This document shows positions 20,327 through 28,703 of a stretch of 40,230 nt of DNA, piece by piece. Each line of letters begins with the position of its first letter. Position 1 is the stretch's first letter. The position numbers were made by a program, and so were the translations under genes. A model generated the notes under the pieces. The model saw nothing but the letters and a program-made list of their open reading frames with translations. It had not been told where the DNA came from and made no database searches. Source of the DNA: a virus; IMG/VR virus record IMGVR_UViG_3300036857_000265, positions 1-40,230 of that record; one strand, 5' to 3'.

Positions 20327-23245
20327 CTATCCTATAGGTAGTGTGTTGTTCTGGGGAACAGTCTGCATGAGCGGGGTCCGATTCTGGAGCATCCCGCGGG
20401 TTAGGGCCTGGAGTAGAAGAACCTGCATCACCTGGGGGTTGGTGGTCATGGCGGCGCGAGTCGCCGCATCACCATAGCGGTAGTCGTTCAGGACCGCGTT
20501 CCGTAGGTCGCTGGGCGCAAGCTGGGAATAGTCGGTAGGCTTGCGGATAAAGTCCTGGTAGCCCAGGACTTCGGGCCGCCCGAGACTGGCAATCACCTGG
20601 CGTAGGACTTCATTCCGCTGCGCGTTGGCGACTCGTTGCGCGGGGGTCATATCCGCGGTGGGCGGTTGGATGGGGGCGTTGGCCTGTTCGATAGCGGCCT
20701 GAGTATTGCCGCGGAACGTGATCGGGAGTCCTGCCAGAGACAGAAGTTGTTCGGCCAGTCGTTGTGTACCCGCCTGCTGGGACGCACTATTGAAGGCGGG
20801 ACTGGCCTGGCCCAGACGGGCCGCGGCGATCATGGCAGGGTTGTTGGTCTGCCCCGTTTGCTCAATCGACTGCTCTCCGAGCCTGAGCCGAGCTGCCCGC
20901 TCGGGGTCAAAGGCGGGTCGCCCGCCAAGCGCCTGAAGCGCAATCTGGAGCTGATCAAGGGGGGTTTGGACTTGCTGGCCTGTGGTAGCCTGGACCACGT
21001 TCTTAACCAGGGGTTCTACGGTCGGGACAAAACTGGTGGGCGCGTGGGCGCCTTCGGCCCCTGAAGCGTTGATCGCGGTGGCGATGAGCGGGTTAGGAGA
21101 CATACCAAGCTGCTGTGCAGTATCCAGGAAACGGCCAACCACAGGGTTTTCACCTGAACGATCATTAGTGTTCTGAAAGAGCTGCCCCAGGATACCAATG
21201 TACTGCTCGGGATTTAGATAGGCTTCGCCATTGCGCCCTACTAGCGCCTGCATGAGCAGGTCGCCAAAGCCCCCAAGGGGTACAGCATCTTCCTGGCCTG
21301 GCCGATGGATACCCTGCTGCTCGGCGTTCGCCTGCGCCGCATCGCGGTAGCGCCTAAACGCTTCAAAGAGTCCTGGCTTCTGGAGAAAGGTTTGCAGGTA
21401 GAACGGGATGTTGCGACTGGCCCAGTAATGGAACGCCATTACATTACCAAGTTTCTGATCGAGCGGAGTCACCATACGGGGGTCGAAATGAATCCTACTG
21501 GAGAGTTGGTTGCCTGCGGCCCAGGCTTCCGCCCGAGACTGATTAAGTTCTGCCAGTACCCGCGCTTGTACTTCAGAGTTAGCGCCCGCATCATTCAGGA
21601 TGCCCGACATTCGGGTTGGCCCGATGAACCCATCGGTCATATCCAACGCCTTGAGCGCATTGGTCGGGTCCACACCCTGAGCCGTTAGCTCCTGAGCAAC
21701 TTTATCCTGAAGATCACTAACACCAGCCTTGAGAGCTTCCTTGTAGCCGTGCATGAAGGTACCCATACGGGCTGACTGGTCAATAGCGTCTGCAACTTCC
21801 TGGGAGAACCGAATCAAGCCCCCAATAATCGGGGCGTTCTCCAGGCCACGGGCCTGCGACATTTCGGGGGTAATTACGTGACCATGCGTAGCCGCTAGCG
21901 TCGAACGGGGAAAAGCCTGTAGTTCAGCTTGATCGAGAAATTGCTGCGCATCAGGACCAAGGGCCTGACCCGCCAAACGTTCTGTCGAAGGAGAAACTGT
22001 TTCACCTGTGGCAGTCTTGGAAATCGCGCGAAGCGCGTCCTTCAGCATGCCCCCAAGATCGACAAACCCTGTATGGCCCAGATAAAGCAGATTTTTCAGC
22101 CCCTCATCGGTCAGGTTTTGCAGATTGAAACGTGGGGTCGTTAGGGCCAGTTGCTTCCAGCCAGCAAGAGACTGTCGGAGCGCGTTGGAATCCTGAAACT
22201 TCACCCCCAGTTCCTTTGCCATATCGGCCATGTGTCGAACAGTAATGGCTTCGTCTACGCCCGCGTCCAGCGGATCAATACCCCAGAATTTCCGCATCTG
22301 GTCAATGGTCTTTAGGGCCGCTTCATTCCCCTGGGCAAGCTTGGCCGCTTCGTCAAGGTTCGCTGGGGCGAGCGCTGGGAAGTTGAGCCCTTCCGCGAGT
22401 TTGGTAACGTCGGCCTTGTAACGGTCGATGAGGGCGGCGGTTTGGGTGCCCGCGGTGCGGGCGGTCTCTGCGGACCATTGGGGGTTGGTAACGGCTGATT
22501 CGACAAGCCTGGCTGCGTCAGCGTTGCTAATATTTTTTGTAAACTTTGAGACCGTGTTTGGGGTCGAGCCACTGGTTTGGGCTCCTTCTTCAATGATTTG
22601 CTGGAGTCGGGGCCGAACGGCCTGTATCGCGGCCTGAAATTCGGGGGTACCCTGGCCTGCCATAATCTGCGAAAATAGCTGGGTCGCAGGCAAGTCTTCG
22701 CCCATCAGGCCCTTGACGGCGTTAATGGTGTCACGGTAGTTATCGTGGTAGGCGGCGAGCTTAGCGGCTGGTGCTAACTGGAGAAACGGAATGTTCTTGG
22801 TGAGTCCCGAGAGCGCATCCTGCGCGACCTGAATAACCTTGCCCGTGCCCCGAGTGTAACCTTGATCGACAAGCTGTGCTGCCTTCAGCAGCTCGGGGAG
22901 CGCGGGGATTCCCGCGCTGGTGGCCGCTTTCGCGCCCAGTCCAGCCCCCTTACCCAGGGGGCCGCCCAGATAAGTCAGCGGATCGAAGGCTGTCTCGACA
23001 CCAAACTTCTGCCAGGCTGGAGCATTGGAATCCTGAAACCGCTGTTGGGCCGCTTCAATCGCCCCAGGGAGCCCCATTGAACCAATTTCCTGGAAGAATT
23101 CCAGGGGGTTATCTGGCGTGCCAGGCGCCAGGGTTTGCGGGGGAGTAATCAGCCCCCCGACCGTTTGAGCAGTTGCGCGGCCAGCATCCAGCAACGCCCG
23201 TATCTGAGCGATGACAGGAAGATCACCAATATCGGAAAGCTGCAT
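20327..23245 (-). CDS. Large helical virion protein (internal / ejection-type)
   Basis: 972 residues, almost entirely helical. Starts with LSDIGDLPVIAQIRALLDAG and contains PAWQKFGVETAFDPLTYLGG, a stretch common in very large phage polyproteins and internal head proteins. No enzyme motif seen; a hydrophobic Gly-rich stretch at about 95-115 could insert in membranes. It lies between the SLT/M23 lysin and the scaffold. In podoviruses such proteins are packed in the head and ejected to form the DNA channel; that is inferred from position and size. Confidence 0.55.
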   Translation of the reverse strand: MQLSDIGDLPVIAQIRALLDAGRATAQTVGGLITPPQTLAPGTPDNPLEFFQEIGSMGLPGAIEAAQQRFQDSNAPAWQKFGVETAFDPLTYLGGPLGKGAGLGAKAATSAGIPALPELLKAAQLVDQGYTRGTGKVIQVAQDALSGLTKNIPFLQLAPAAKLAAYHDNYRDTINAVKGLMGEDLPATQLFSQIMAGQGTPEFQAAIQAVRPRLQQIIEEGAQTSGSTPNTVSKFTKNISNADAARLVESAVTNPQWSAETARTAGTQTAALIDRYKADVTKLAEGLNFPALAPANLDEAAKLAQGNEAALKTIDQMRKFWGIDPLDAGVDEAITVRHMADMAKELGVKFQDSNALRQSLAGWKQLALTTPRFNLQNLTDEGLKNLLYLGHTGFVDLGGMLKDALRAISKTATGETVSPSTERLAGQALGPDAQQFLDQAELQAFPRSTLAATHGHVITPEMSQARGLENAPIIGGLIRFSQEVADAIDQSARMGTFMHGYKEALKAGVSDLQDKVAQELTAQGVDPTNALKALDMTDGFIGPTRMSGILNDAGANSEVQARVLAELNQSRAEAWAAGNQLSSRIHFDPRMVTPLDQKLGNVMAFHYWASRNIPFYLQTFLQKPGLFEAFRRYRDAAQANAEQQGIHRPGQEDAVPLGGFGDLLMQALVGRNGEAYLNPEQYIGILGQLFQNTNDRSGENPVVGRFLDTAQQLGMSPNPLIATAINASGAEGAHAPTSFVPTVEPLVKNVVQATTGQQVQTPLDQLQIALQALGGRPAFDPERAARLRLGEQSIEQTGQTNNPAMIAAARLGQASPAFNSASQQAGTQRLAEQLLSLAGLPITFRGNTQAAIEQANAPIQPPTADMTPAQRVANAQRNEVLRQVIASLGRPEVLGYQDFIRKPTDYSQLAPSDLRNAVLNDYRYGDAATRAAMTTNPQVMQVLLLQALTRGMLQNRTPLMQTVPQNNTLPIG

Positions 23246-24429
23246 TATCGACCAAGGGCTTGATGTAACAGGGCGAGCGCATCAAAATCGCCACCAGTGC
23301 CGCCAAGCGGACCAATCCCGTTAAGAATGTTTGGACCGATTCCAATGTGCAAATGTGCAGGAGTTGTCGCCGCATTACCTGTCCGACCAACTTGACCAAG
23401 TGGCGTACCTGCCTGGACTACTTGACCCCGACTCACCAGAGGCGCGTGCTGAAGATGAGCGTAATAATACTGATTGCCATCGGTGCCCTGGATAAGAATA
23501 TTATTCCCACCAGGACCACTGGAGCCTGTCGAGAGTACCCGACCACCATGCATCGCCACCACGGGCGACCCTTCGGGAGCCATTAGATCGGAGCCGCCGC
23601 GGACTGAGCCGTGGTGTGGTTGCACCTGACCCTGGTAGCCTTGTACAGGAAAGATATATTCATGGGTGGCGTCGCCACCTGTAATCGCGTTCGTCTGGTC
23701 AGGAACGAGAACGCTCTGGGCCGCGAGCAGCGGCCCCAGGAAACCCGCCACGGCTTGTGATCGCGCGGAGTTGGGATCGTTGTAGCCTTCAAACCGCTGA
23801 GCCAGAGCAATCGTCCGTAGACCGTGTTGGGATGTTCCTGGTTGGAGTCCTTCGTTAGTGGCTTGCTGGTAGGCGTGCTGGAATTCTGGGATAGCAATGC
23901 GTAGGTTGTATGCGGGGTTTTCAAGGTCTGCAACGGTGTGCCCTGACCCACGACCGCCTGCGCGGTTGGCCTGAAGAAGTCCAATACTGTTCCCGTTGTC
24001 GCCCACAGCGTTGGGATTGCCCTGTGATTCCGATTGAATGGCTGCGGCCCAGTAGGCGGCTGGGACACCCGACTCTTTAGCGGTTGCTTCGATAAGGGGA
24101 AGCCATTGGGTTAGCTCGCCTGGGACATTGCCCGTGAGCCTGGTAGCCGCGTTACTAGAGACCTGTTTGCTGACCCCAAGAATACGCGCTAGCGCAGCCT
24201 GGAGTGGACTACCTTGCTGGGTATTAACCTGTGGCCCCATCGGGGCCAGCCGCGCCGCGGGCTGTACAAACGGTGCAAATATATCCGAAGTTAGTAGTGG
24301 GTTCTGGTCTGGAATACCGAAGATATCCCCGCCAAAAGCGGGTTGATTCATTGGTGGGGACTGGGTATTAAACAGGTTGCCTACTACGCGACCGATGGCA
24401 TCATCCAGAAACACTATTGGCGCATCCAC
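23245..24429 (-). CDS. Virion-associated peptidoglycan hydrolase (SLT plus M23)
   Basis: 394 residues. A lytic transglycosylase domain (about 105-225) has the catalytic E134 in IQSESQGNPNAVG, then SIGLLQ and a GY motif. A C-terminal M23 metallopeptidase domain (about 265-365) has GSDLMAPEGSPVVA with D281, YYYAHLQH with H325 and AHLHIG with H359/H361. The usual first zinc His of the HxGxD motif is Arg277, so peptidase activity is uncertain. It cuts glycan and possibly peptide links to open the wall during DNA entry. Adjacent genes also encode virion proteins. Confidence 0.85.
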   Translation of the reverse strand: MDAPIVFLDDAIGRVVGNLFNTQSPPMNQPAFGGDIFGIPDQNPLLTSDIFAPFVQPAARLAPMGPQVNTQQGSPLQAALARILGVSKQVSSNAATRLTGNVPGELTQWLPLIEATAKESGVPAAYWAAAIQSESQGNPNAVGDNGNSIGLLQANRAGGRGSGHTVADLENPAYNLRIAIPEFQHAYQQATNEGLQPGTSQHGLRTIALAQRFEGYNDPNSARSQAVAGFLGPLLAAQSVLVPDQTNAITGGDATHEYIFPVQGYQGQVQPHHGSVRGGSDLMAPEGSPVVAMHGGRVLSTGSSGPGGNNILIQGTDGNQYYYAHLQHAPLVSRGQVVQAGTPLGQVGRTGNAATTPAHLHIGIGPNILNGIGPLGGTGGDFDALALLHQALGR

Positions 24430-24617
24430 TGTTGAATCGGATCATAGTACCACTGCGCGGTGTTGCCCGAATTCATCGGGCCAAGGGTTTGCGGCCAAAA
24501 CCGCTCCCAGCGGCGGTCTTCTACCTGGGATGGATCAAGCTGCACATTCGGATTAAAGTGCATCCCCTGGGGTTGCTGGCCCATCATCTGCATAAACATA
24601 TCAAGGAAGTTATTCAT
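24414..24617 (-). CDS. Hypothetical small virion-cluster protein, 67 aa
   Basis: Met/Gln/Trp-rich (MFMQMMGQQPQGMHF; RRWERFWPQT). Overlaps the lysin gene by 16 nt and the upstream gene by one base. Composition resembles the neighbouring Met/Gly/Gln-rich virion genes. Function unknown. Confidence 0.5.
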   Translation of the reverse strand: MNNFLDMFMQMMGQQPQGMHFNPNVQLDPSQVEDRRWERFWPQTLGPMNSGNTAQWYYDPIQQWMRQ

Positions 24618-24973
24618 TAGAAACCTGAGTAGCGTACTCGGGGTTGGTACGTTTGCTGGCGCTCACCACGTAACTCGGGAGAAAGCTGTCGGAATTGATA
24701 GGCATAGTCGCCACCATGCTGGCCCAGGTAATTCAGGAACGGGGTGCCCGTAGGCAAACTAGGGGCATCGGCTAGATAGTTTCGATGGATAGTGTTGTAC
24801 TGACCCTGAAGGTAACGGCCAAACGGGTTGTCGGGGCCGCCAAGACCAGCCTTGTTCAAAGCATACTGATATGCCACATCAGGATTATCCTGATAGTAAA
24901 CGTTGTTCAAGTCCAGACTTTGCGTTGGATCGAACGGACTAAAGAACCCGAAGGGGTTGGCGTATACACTCAT
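24617..24973 (-). CDS. Hypothetical virion-cluster protein, 118 aa
   Basis: Tyr/Asn/Pro-rich with PFGFFSPFDP near the N-terminus and a helical middle (NPDVAYQYALNKAGLGG). Coupled to both neighbours by one-base overlaps. No motif recognised. Probably a minor structural protein. Confidence 0.55.
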   Translation of the reverse strand: MSVYANPFGFFSPFDPTQSLDLNNVYYQDNPDVAYQYALNKAGLGGPDNPFGRYLQGQYNTIHRNYLADAPSLPTGTPFLNYLGQHGGDYAYQFRQLSPELRGERQQTYQPRVRYSGF

Positions 24974-26103
24974 TACTTAAACAAGTTGTCCAGTGCCCCA
25001 GGCACCAAGTAGTCCAAAATACTACGGTTCTGCTGAGCCTGGCCCAGCATCGGACCAGACCGACTCATATTAAACTCAGCGGCCAGCGGAAGCTGGGATG
25101 CCACGGGCTGAATCAATCGGGCCACATCAGATGGCAGGCCCGAACCGAGTGCATTACTGAGCAACTGAGAAATCAAACCCGAGTCACCCAATGATGCAAC
25201 CACGGCAAGTCTCGATAGTTGGTCAGGATCAGTGACCGTGCCCGAGTTCAGTAGTTGTGCGGCGTTCTGCGCACCACGAGCAATATCAAAGACCGAGCCC
25301 ACCGCATTGCGGGGACTGTAAACACCACCGCCTTGAAGGGCGTTACGGAACAGTGTCGGGGCTTCGGTGACTAGATCAGGATTCGCAGCAATTTGCGCTA
25401 GTACAGGGAGCTGGAAATCTTCTGCGTGCCGCTGGAATAGTTTAGTCGAAGGATTGGCGCTAATCGGATTAACACCAAGGGCTCTAAGATTCTGAGTGAC
25501 CGCATGCCCAGGATTTAGAACATCCCCGAAAATCGACAGGTCACGTAATGCTTCTGGAGACATATCCGTAGACCGTGCAGGAGCACCAGGAAAACTAGCC
25601 TGACCCGTTCCGTTCGGAACGCTATCCCCCGATGCCGTGGGATTCGGCGGGGCGCCTTGCCCGCTGGGTAGGAGCTTGGAAACACCAGGCTCAGGCTGAC
25701 CACTAGAACCACCAGTTTCTTCACCAGGCTCAGCAGTAGTCTCAGAAGAAGTCTCGGCTTCGGGCGCTGTGGCCGAAGGCAGAACATCCCCGTTGGCGGC
25801 AGCCGCCGACTTATCAATACCAGAGAGCACCTCGGGCTGGGGCTGTGCGCCCCGAGCCAGCGCATTAGCGAGACTGCCCAGCATATCACCCAACGGACCC
25901 ACGGTGTTACCAGCTAGGGCACTGGCGGCAGCGCCGCCACCCCAGCCCGCAAGCGAGAGAATCTTCTGAAGCTGCTGGAAGTTGTTATATGCGCCAAAAC
26001 CGCCGCTAGCGATAGCGCCCAATAGGTCAAGTGGATTTAGGCTTGGTCCCTGGCTCGGGACCTGGAAGCCCTGCTCAAGGGTACGGGGATCACTAAACGC
26101 CAC
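24973..26103 (-). CDS. Virion protein, paralogue C of a tandem family
   Basis: 376 residues. The N-terminal half is Gly/Ala/Pro/Ser-rich and probably disordered (a low-complexity Glu/Ser stretch near 115-140). The C-terminal domain (about 195-376) begins VTQNLRALGVNPISANPS, continues VLAQIAANPDLV, GGGVYSPRNAVG and SNALGSGLPSDV, and matches the C-terminal domains of the next two upstream genes. Likely a repeated assembly domain of a virion component. Confidence 0.6.
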   Translation of the reverse strand: MAFSDPRTLEQGFQVPSQGPSLNPLDLLGAIASGGFGAYNNFQQLQKILSLAGWGGGAAASALAGNTVGPLGDMLGSLANALARGAQPQPEVLSGIDKSAAAANGDVLPSATAPEAETSSETTAEPGEETGGSSGQPEPGVSKLLPSGQGAPPNPTASGDSVPNGTGQASFPGAPARSTDMSPEALRDLSIFGDVLNPGHAVTQNLRALGVNPISANPSTKLFQRHAEDFQLPVLAQIAANPDLVTEAPTLFRNALQGGGVYSPRNAVGSVFDIARGAQNAAQLLNSGTVTDPDQLSRLAVVASLGDSGLISQLLSNALGSGLPSDVARLIQPVASQLPLAAEFNMSRSGPMLGQAQQNRSILDYLVPGALDNLFK

Positions 26104-26112
26104 GGTAGTCTC

Positions 26113-27768
26113 CTAGAATCCGCCGTTCATAATCAGGTCTACAAAGGATGTGAAATTCTTGTTGCCAATGTTGGGGTGCTGCGATGCTAGGTACTCAGCC
26201 AGGGCTGGAAGCTGTCGGTAGGAACTGCCAATAGTGTTCTGCATGTTTGACGGAAGACCGCCCAGCATCAAATTGCTAAACAAGGAGAGTGCATCCTGGT
26301 CATTGGTTAGCGTGCCCAGTAGAAAATCCAACCCTGGGCTAAAAGTTGATCCACCGCCGTTGAGTAGCGCGTTCTGTGCTTGTGATGCGGCTTGAGAAAT
26401 ATTGGTCCATGCCTGGCGCCCCTCGGTCGGAGAAAACAGAACAGGTGAGCCCGCCATTGCCGCAGTTACTTGTTTGTCGATTAGGTCGGGTAGGTTGTCA
26501 ATCGACCCAGGATTAGCAGCAATCTGCGCGTACACGGGCGCCAGAACCGCCCCAGCCTTTCCTTCGATAGCCTTCACGCGGGGATCACCCGACATTGGAG
26601 AAATGCCGTGCTTACGTAACGCCTGCTCAACACTGGTAACAGGGCTGGTCAGGTTCCCAAAGACTTCCTGATTCAGCAGGTTTTGACTCGACTGCGGCGA
26701 AGGGCCAACGCCAGGAGCATCCCCAAACTGCGGCGCCGAGTAGGGCGCGGGGTTGCTACCCGTACCAAACATGCTCTGGCTACCGAACTGGGGCTGATTG
26801 CCAAAGCTGCTACCGCCGCTGATACCAGGAAAACTCGTTCCACCCCCGATACCAGGCAGACCACCCCCATAGGGGAGACTACCTGCACCCATGCTGCCAA
26901 AACTAGAGCCACCACCTGGCATGCCGAAATTACCGCCACCGAAGGAGCCCAGGCCGCCGCCCATCGGGCCACCAGACATTCCTGGGAACATTCCAGGGCC
27001 ACCCATGCCCATGCCTGGGCCACCGAACATTGGGGGCATTCCCATGCCCATCGGCGGCATCCCCATTCCCATCATGGGGGGCATGCCCATCATTCCCATA
27101 CCAGGCATGCCCATACCGCCAAACATGCCCATTCCCATGTCGCCCATCGGGCCACCAGACATTCCGCCCCCCATACCTTCGGGCGGACCAGGAGTACGCG
27201 GCACGACCTGCCCTGGGCGGAAACCGCCCTGGGTGAGAATCTGAAGTGCGTTGAGCTGCCCGCCCATCGGGCCATCTTTGAAGCCACCTGGGGAGTTGGC
27301 AAAGTCTACCTGCGCATGCTGATAGCCACCAGGCGCCTGCCCGTACTGGCCCCCAGGCCAGCGGAGCATGTCCATGCCAGGATCATCAACAATCGCTAGC
27401 GGCTGACCCTTTCGAACCTGACCACCCTTGACCAGCCCCTTGGTATGTACCAAGCGCATGCTGAACCCCGTGCGGGGATCGGTCAGCATCACCAGCTCAC
27501 CAGGGACAGGACCATTCATGGTCTGCATCGTTTGAACGATGCCATCGAAAGGCGCGGAAATTACAGCACCCTTGGGGGTGAACACGTCGGTCGAATTACC
27601 ACCACCTGACCATTTCTGCTGTCCAACGAGCGTAGGCACATTCCCAAACATCTGGGAGAAATCGTAGCCGCCCTGGCTACCGCCGAACACATCTTGCTGA
27701 GCCCCATACGGACTAGTTTGATAATGCTGGCGCACCGCGGCAGGACTGTAATAATCCAGGAAGCCCAT
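26113..27768 (-). CDS. Virion protein with M23-like domain and Met/Gly-rich linker (paralogue A)
   Basis: 551 residues. An M23/lysostaphin-like domain at about 50-165 (VFTPKGAVISAPFDGIV, MRLVHTKGLVKGGQVRKGQP, GGYQHAQVDF) with substituted zinc ligands (HAQ in place of HLH; no first His). Residues about 195-340 are an extreme Gly/Met/Pro linker (repeats of GMGMPPMG). The C-terminal domain (about 380-551: VEQALRKHGISPMSGDPRVK, LAPVYAQIAANPG, LFSPTEG, LMLGGLPSNMQNT) is shared with the adjacent genes. Probably a flexible, wall-binding virion protein. Confidence 0.6.
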   Translation of the reverse strand: MGFLDYYSPAAVRQHYQTSPYGAQQDVFGGSQGGYDFSQMFGNVPTLVGQQKWSGGGNSTDVFTPKGAVISAPFDGIVQTMQTMNGPVPGELVMLTDPRTGFSMRLVHTKGLVKGGQVRKGQPLAIVDDPGMDMLRWPGGQYGQAPGGYQHAQVDFANSPGGFKDGPMGGQLNALQILTQGGFRPGQVVPRTPGPPEGMGGGMSGGPMGDMGMGMFGGMGMPGMGMMGMPPMMGMGMPPMGMGMPPMFGGPGMGMGGPGMFPGMSGGPMGGGLGSFGGGNFGMPGGGSSFGSMGAGSLPYGGGLPGIGGGTSFPGISGGSSFGNQPQFGSQSMFGTGSNPAPYSAPQFGDAPGVGPSPQSSQNLLNQEVFGNLTSPVTSVEQALRKHGISPMSGDPRVKAIEGKAGAVLAPVYAQIAANPGSIDNLPDLIDKQVTAAMAGSPVLFSPTEGRQAWTNISQAASQAQNALLNGGGSTFSPGLDFLLGTLTNDQDALSLFSNLMLGGLPSNMQNTIGSSYRQLPALAEYLASQHPNIGNKNFTSFVDLIMNGGF

Positions 27769-28703
27769 TAGTAGTAAGCACCATTAACCATAGCGGTACT
27801 AGGCAGAGTACGGAAATTAGGATTCAGGAACCAATCAAGCCAGGACATGCTAATGTTCGACTGTGGGTGTTGCTGCACCCAGACCTGATTAACGTTTGGA
27901 AGTTGGTTGTACTGGCTTTGGAGCGTGTTCTGCATTGTGGGGTCAAGCCCGCCCAGCATGAAACTGTTAAGAAGCTGCATCGGGTCACCGCTATTGGCGC
28001 TGCCAGTAAACATGCTGTGCATGTTAGCCAGGGCTTGATTAGCCAGAACACTAGGATCACCCATGCCACGGGTGGCGTTATCATAGGCCCACAGGTTTTG
28101 CATCAGCCCATTAAGTGCCTGGCCGCCCTCGTAAGGGCTGTAGAACACTCCACCGCCGTGGAGAGCGGAAGTCACCTGCTGGCGCACCATTGCTTCCAGA
28201 CTATCCATACTCGCCCCACTGCCCAACTGAGCAAAGATCGGGGCCATAAGTTGATTAGCGTGCTGGAGTAGGGAGCGTATGCGGGGATCGCCGCCGTTGG
28301 GGTTAATGCCCATTGACATGAGCACACGCTGAACGGTGCTCGTAGGGTCTTGTAGATCGGTGTACAGGCCGCTAAAGAGATTCCCGCTAGGGTTTGGCGG
28401 TGCTACCACACCGTTGTTACCAGTCGTAGTGCTGGCTTGGCCCGTGAGCGGGCCCTTGGGCTCGACCGTTGTACCATTCACAGGCGCATCGCCTGACGGC
28501 TGAGCGTTGGACTGATTAGCATTCCCCAACGAAAATGGGGCCGCCACGGGAGCGGGGGTACTATATGGAGAACTGCCCTGGGCAGGACTGGCCGCGGGCG
28601 GCATCAGCGAGCCCGACTGGAACGGATCAAACTGGGGCTGCTTGGGGTTGGGGAGCCCGAACGGATCGGCCTGGAACGGGTCACCGAAGAAAGAGAATGC
28701 CAT
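27768..28703 (-). CDS. Virion protein, paralogue B of a tandem family
   Basis: 311 residues directly after the portal gene. A Pro/Gln/Ser-rich N-terminus (about 1-115) precedes the shared domain: VQRVLMSMGINPNGGDPRIR, LMAPIFAQLG, GGGVFYSPYEGGQA and FMLGGLDPTMQNTLQSQYNQ. The domain is closest to paralogue A, with the same MLGG-L-MQNT block. One-base overlaps with both neighbours. Role in the head or tail is unknown. Confidence 0.6.
   Translation of the reverse strand: MAFSFFGDPFQADPFGLPNPKQPQFDPFQSGSLMPPAASPAQGSSPYSTPAPVAAPFSLGNANQSNAQPSGDAPVNGTTVEPKGPLTGQASTTTGNNGVVAPPNPSGNLFSGLYTDLQDPTSTVQRVLMSMGINPNGGDPRIRSLLQHANQLMAPIFAQLGSGASMDSLEAMVRQQVTSALHGGGVFYSPYEGGQALNGLMQNLWAYDNATRGMGDPSVLANQALANMHSMFTGSANSGDPMQLLNSFMLGGLDPTMQNTLQSQYNQLPNVNQVWVQQHPQSNISMSWLDWFLNPNFRTLPSTAMVNGAYY

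Noticed and set aside
26683-27399. Long plus-strand frame (His/Ala/Thr-rich) opposite the Met/Gly-rich protein
   Set aside because: It is the shadow of the low-complexity Gly/Met codons; no start site and no protein-like composition.
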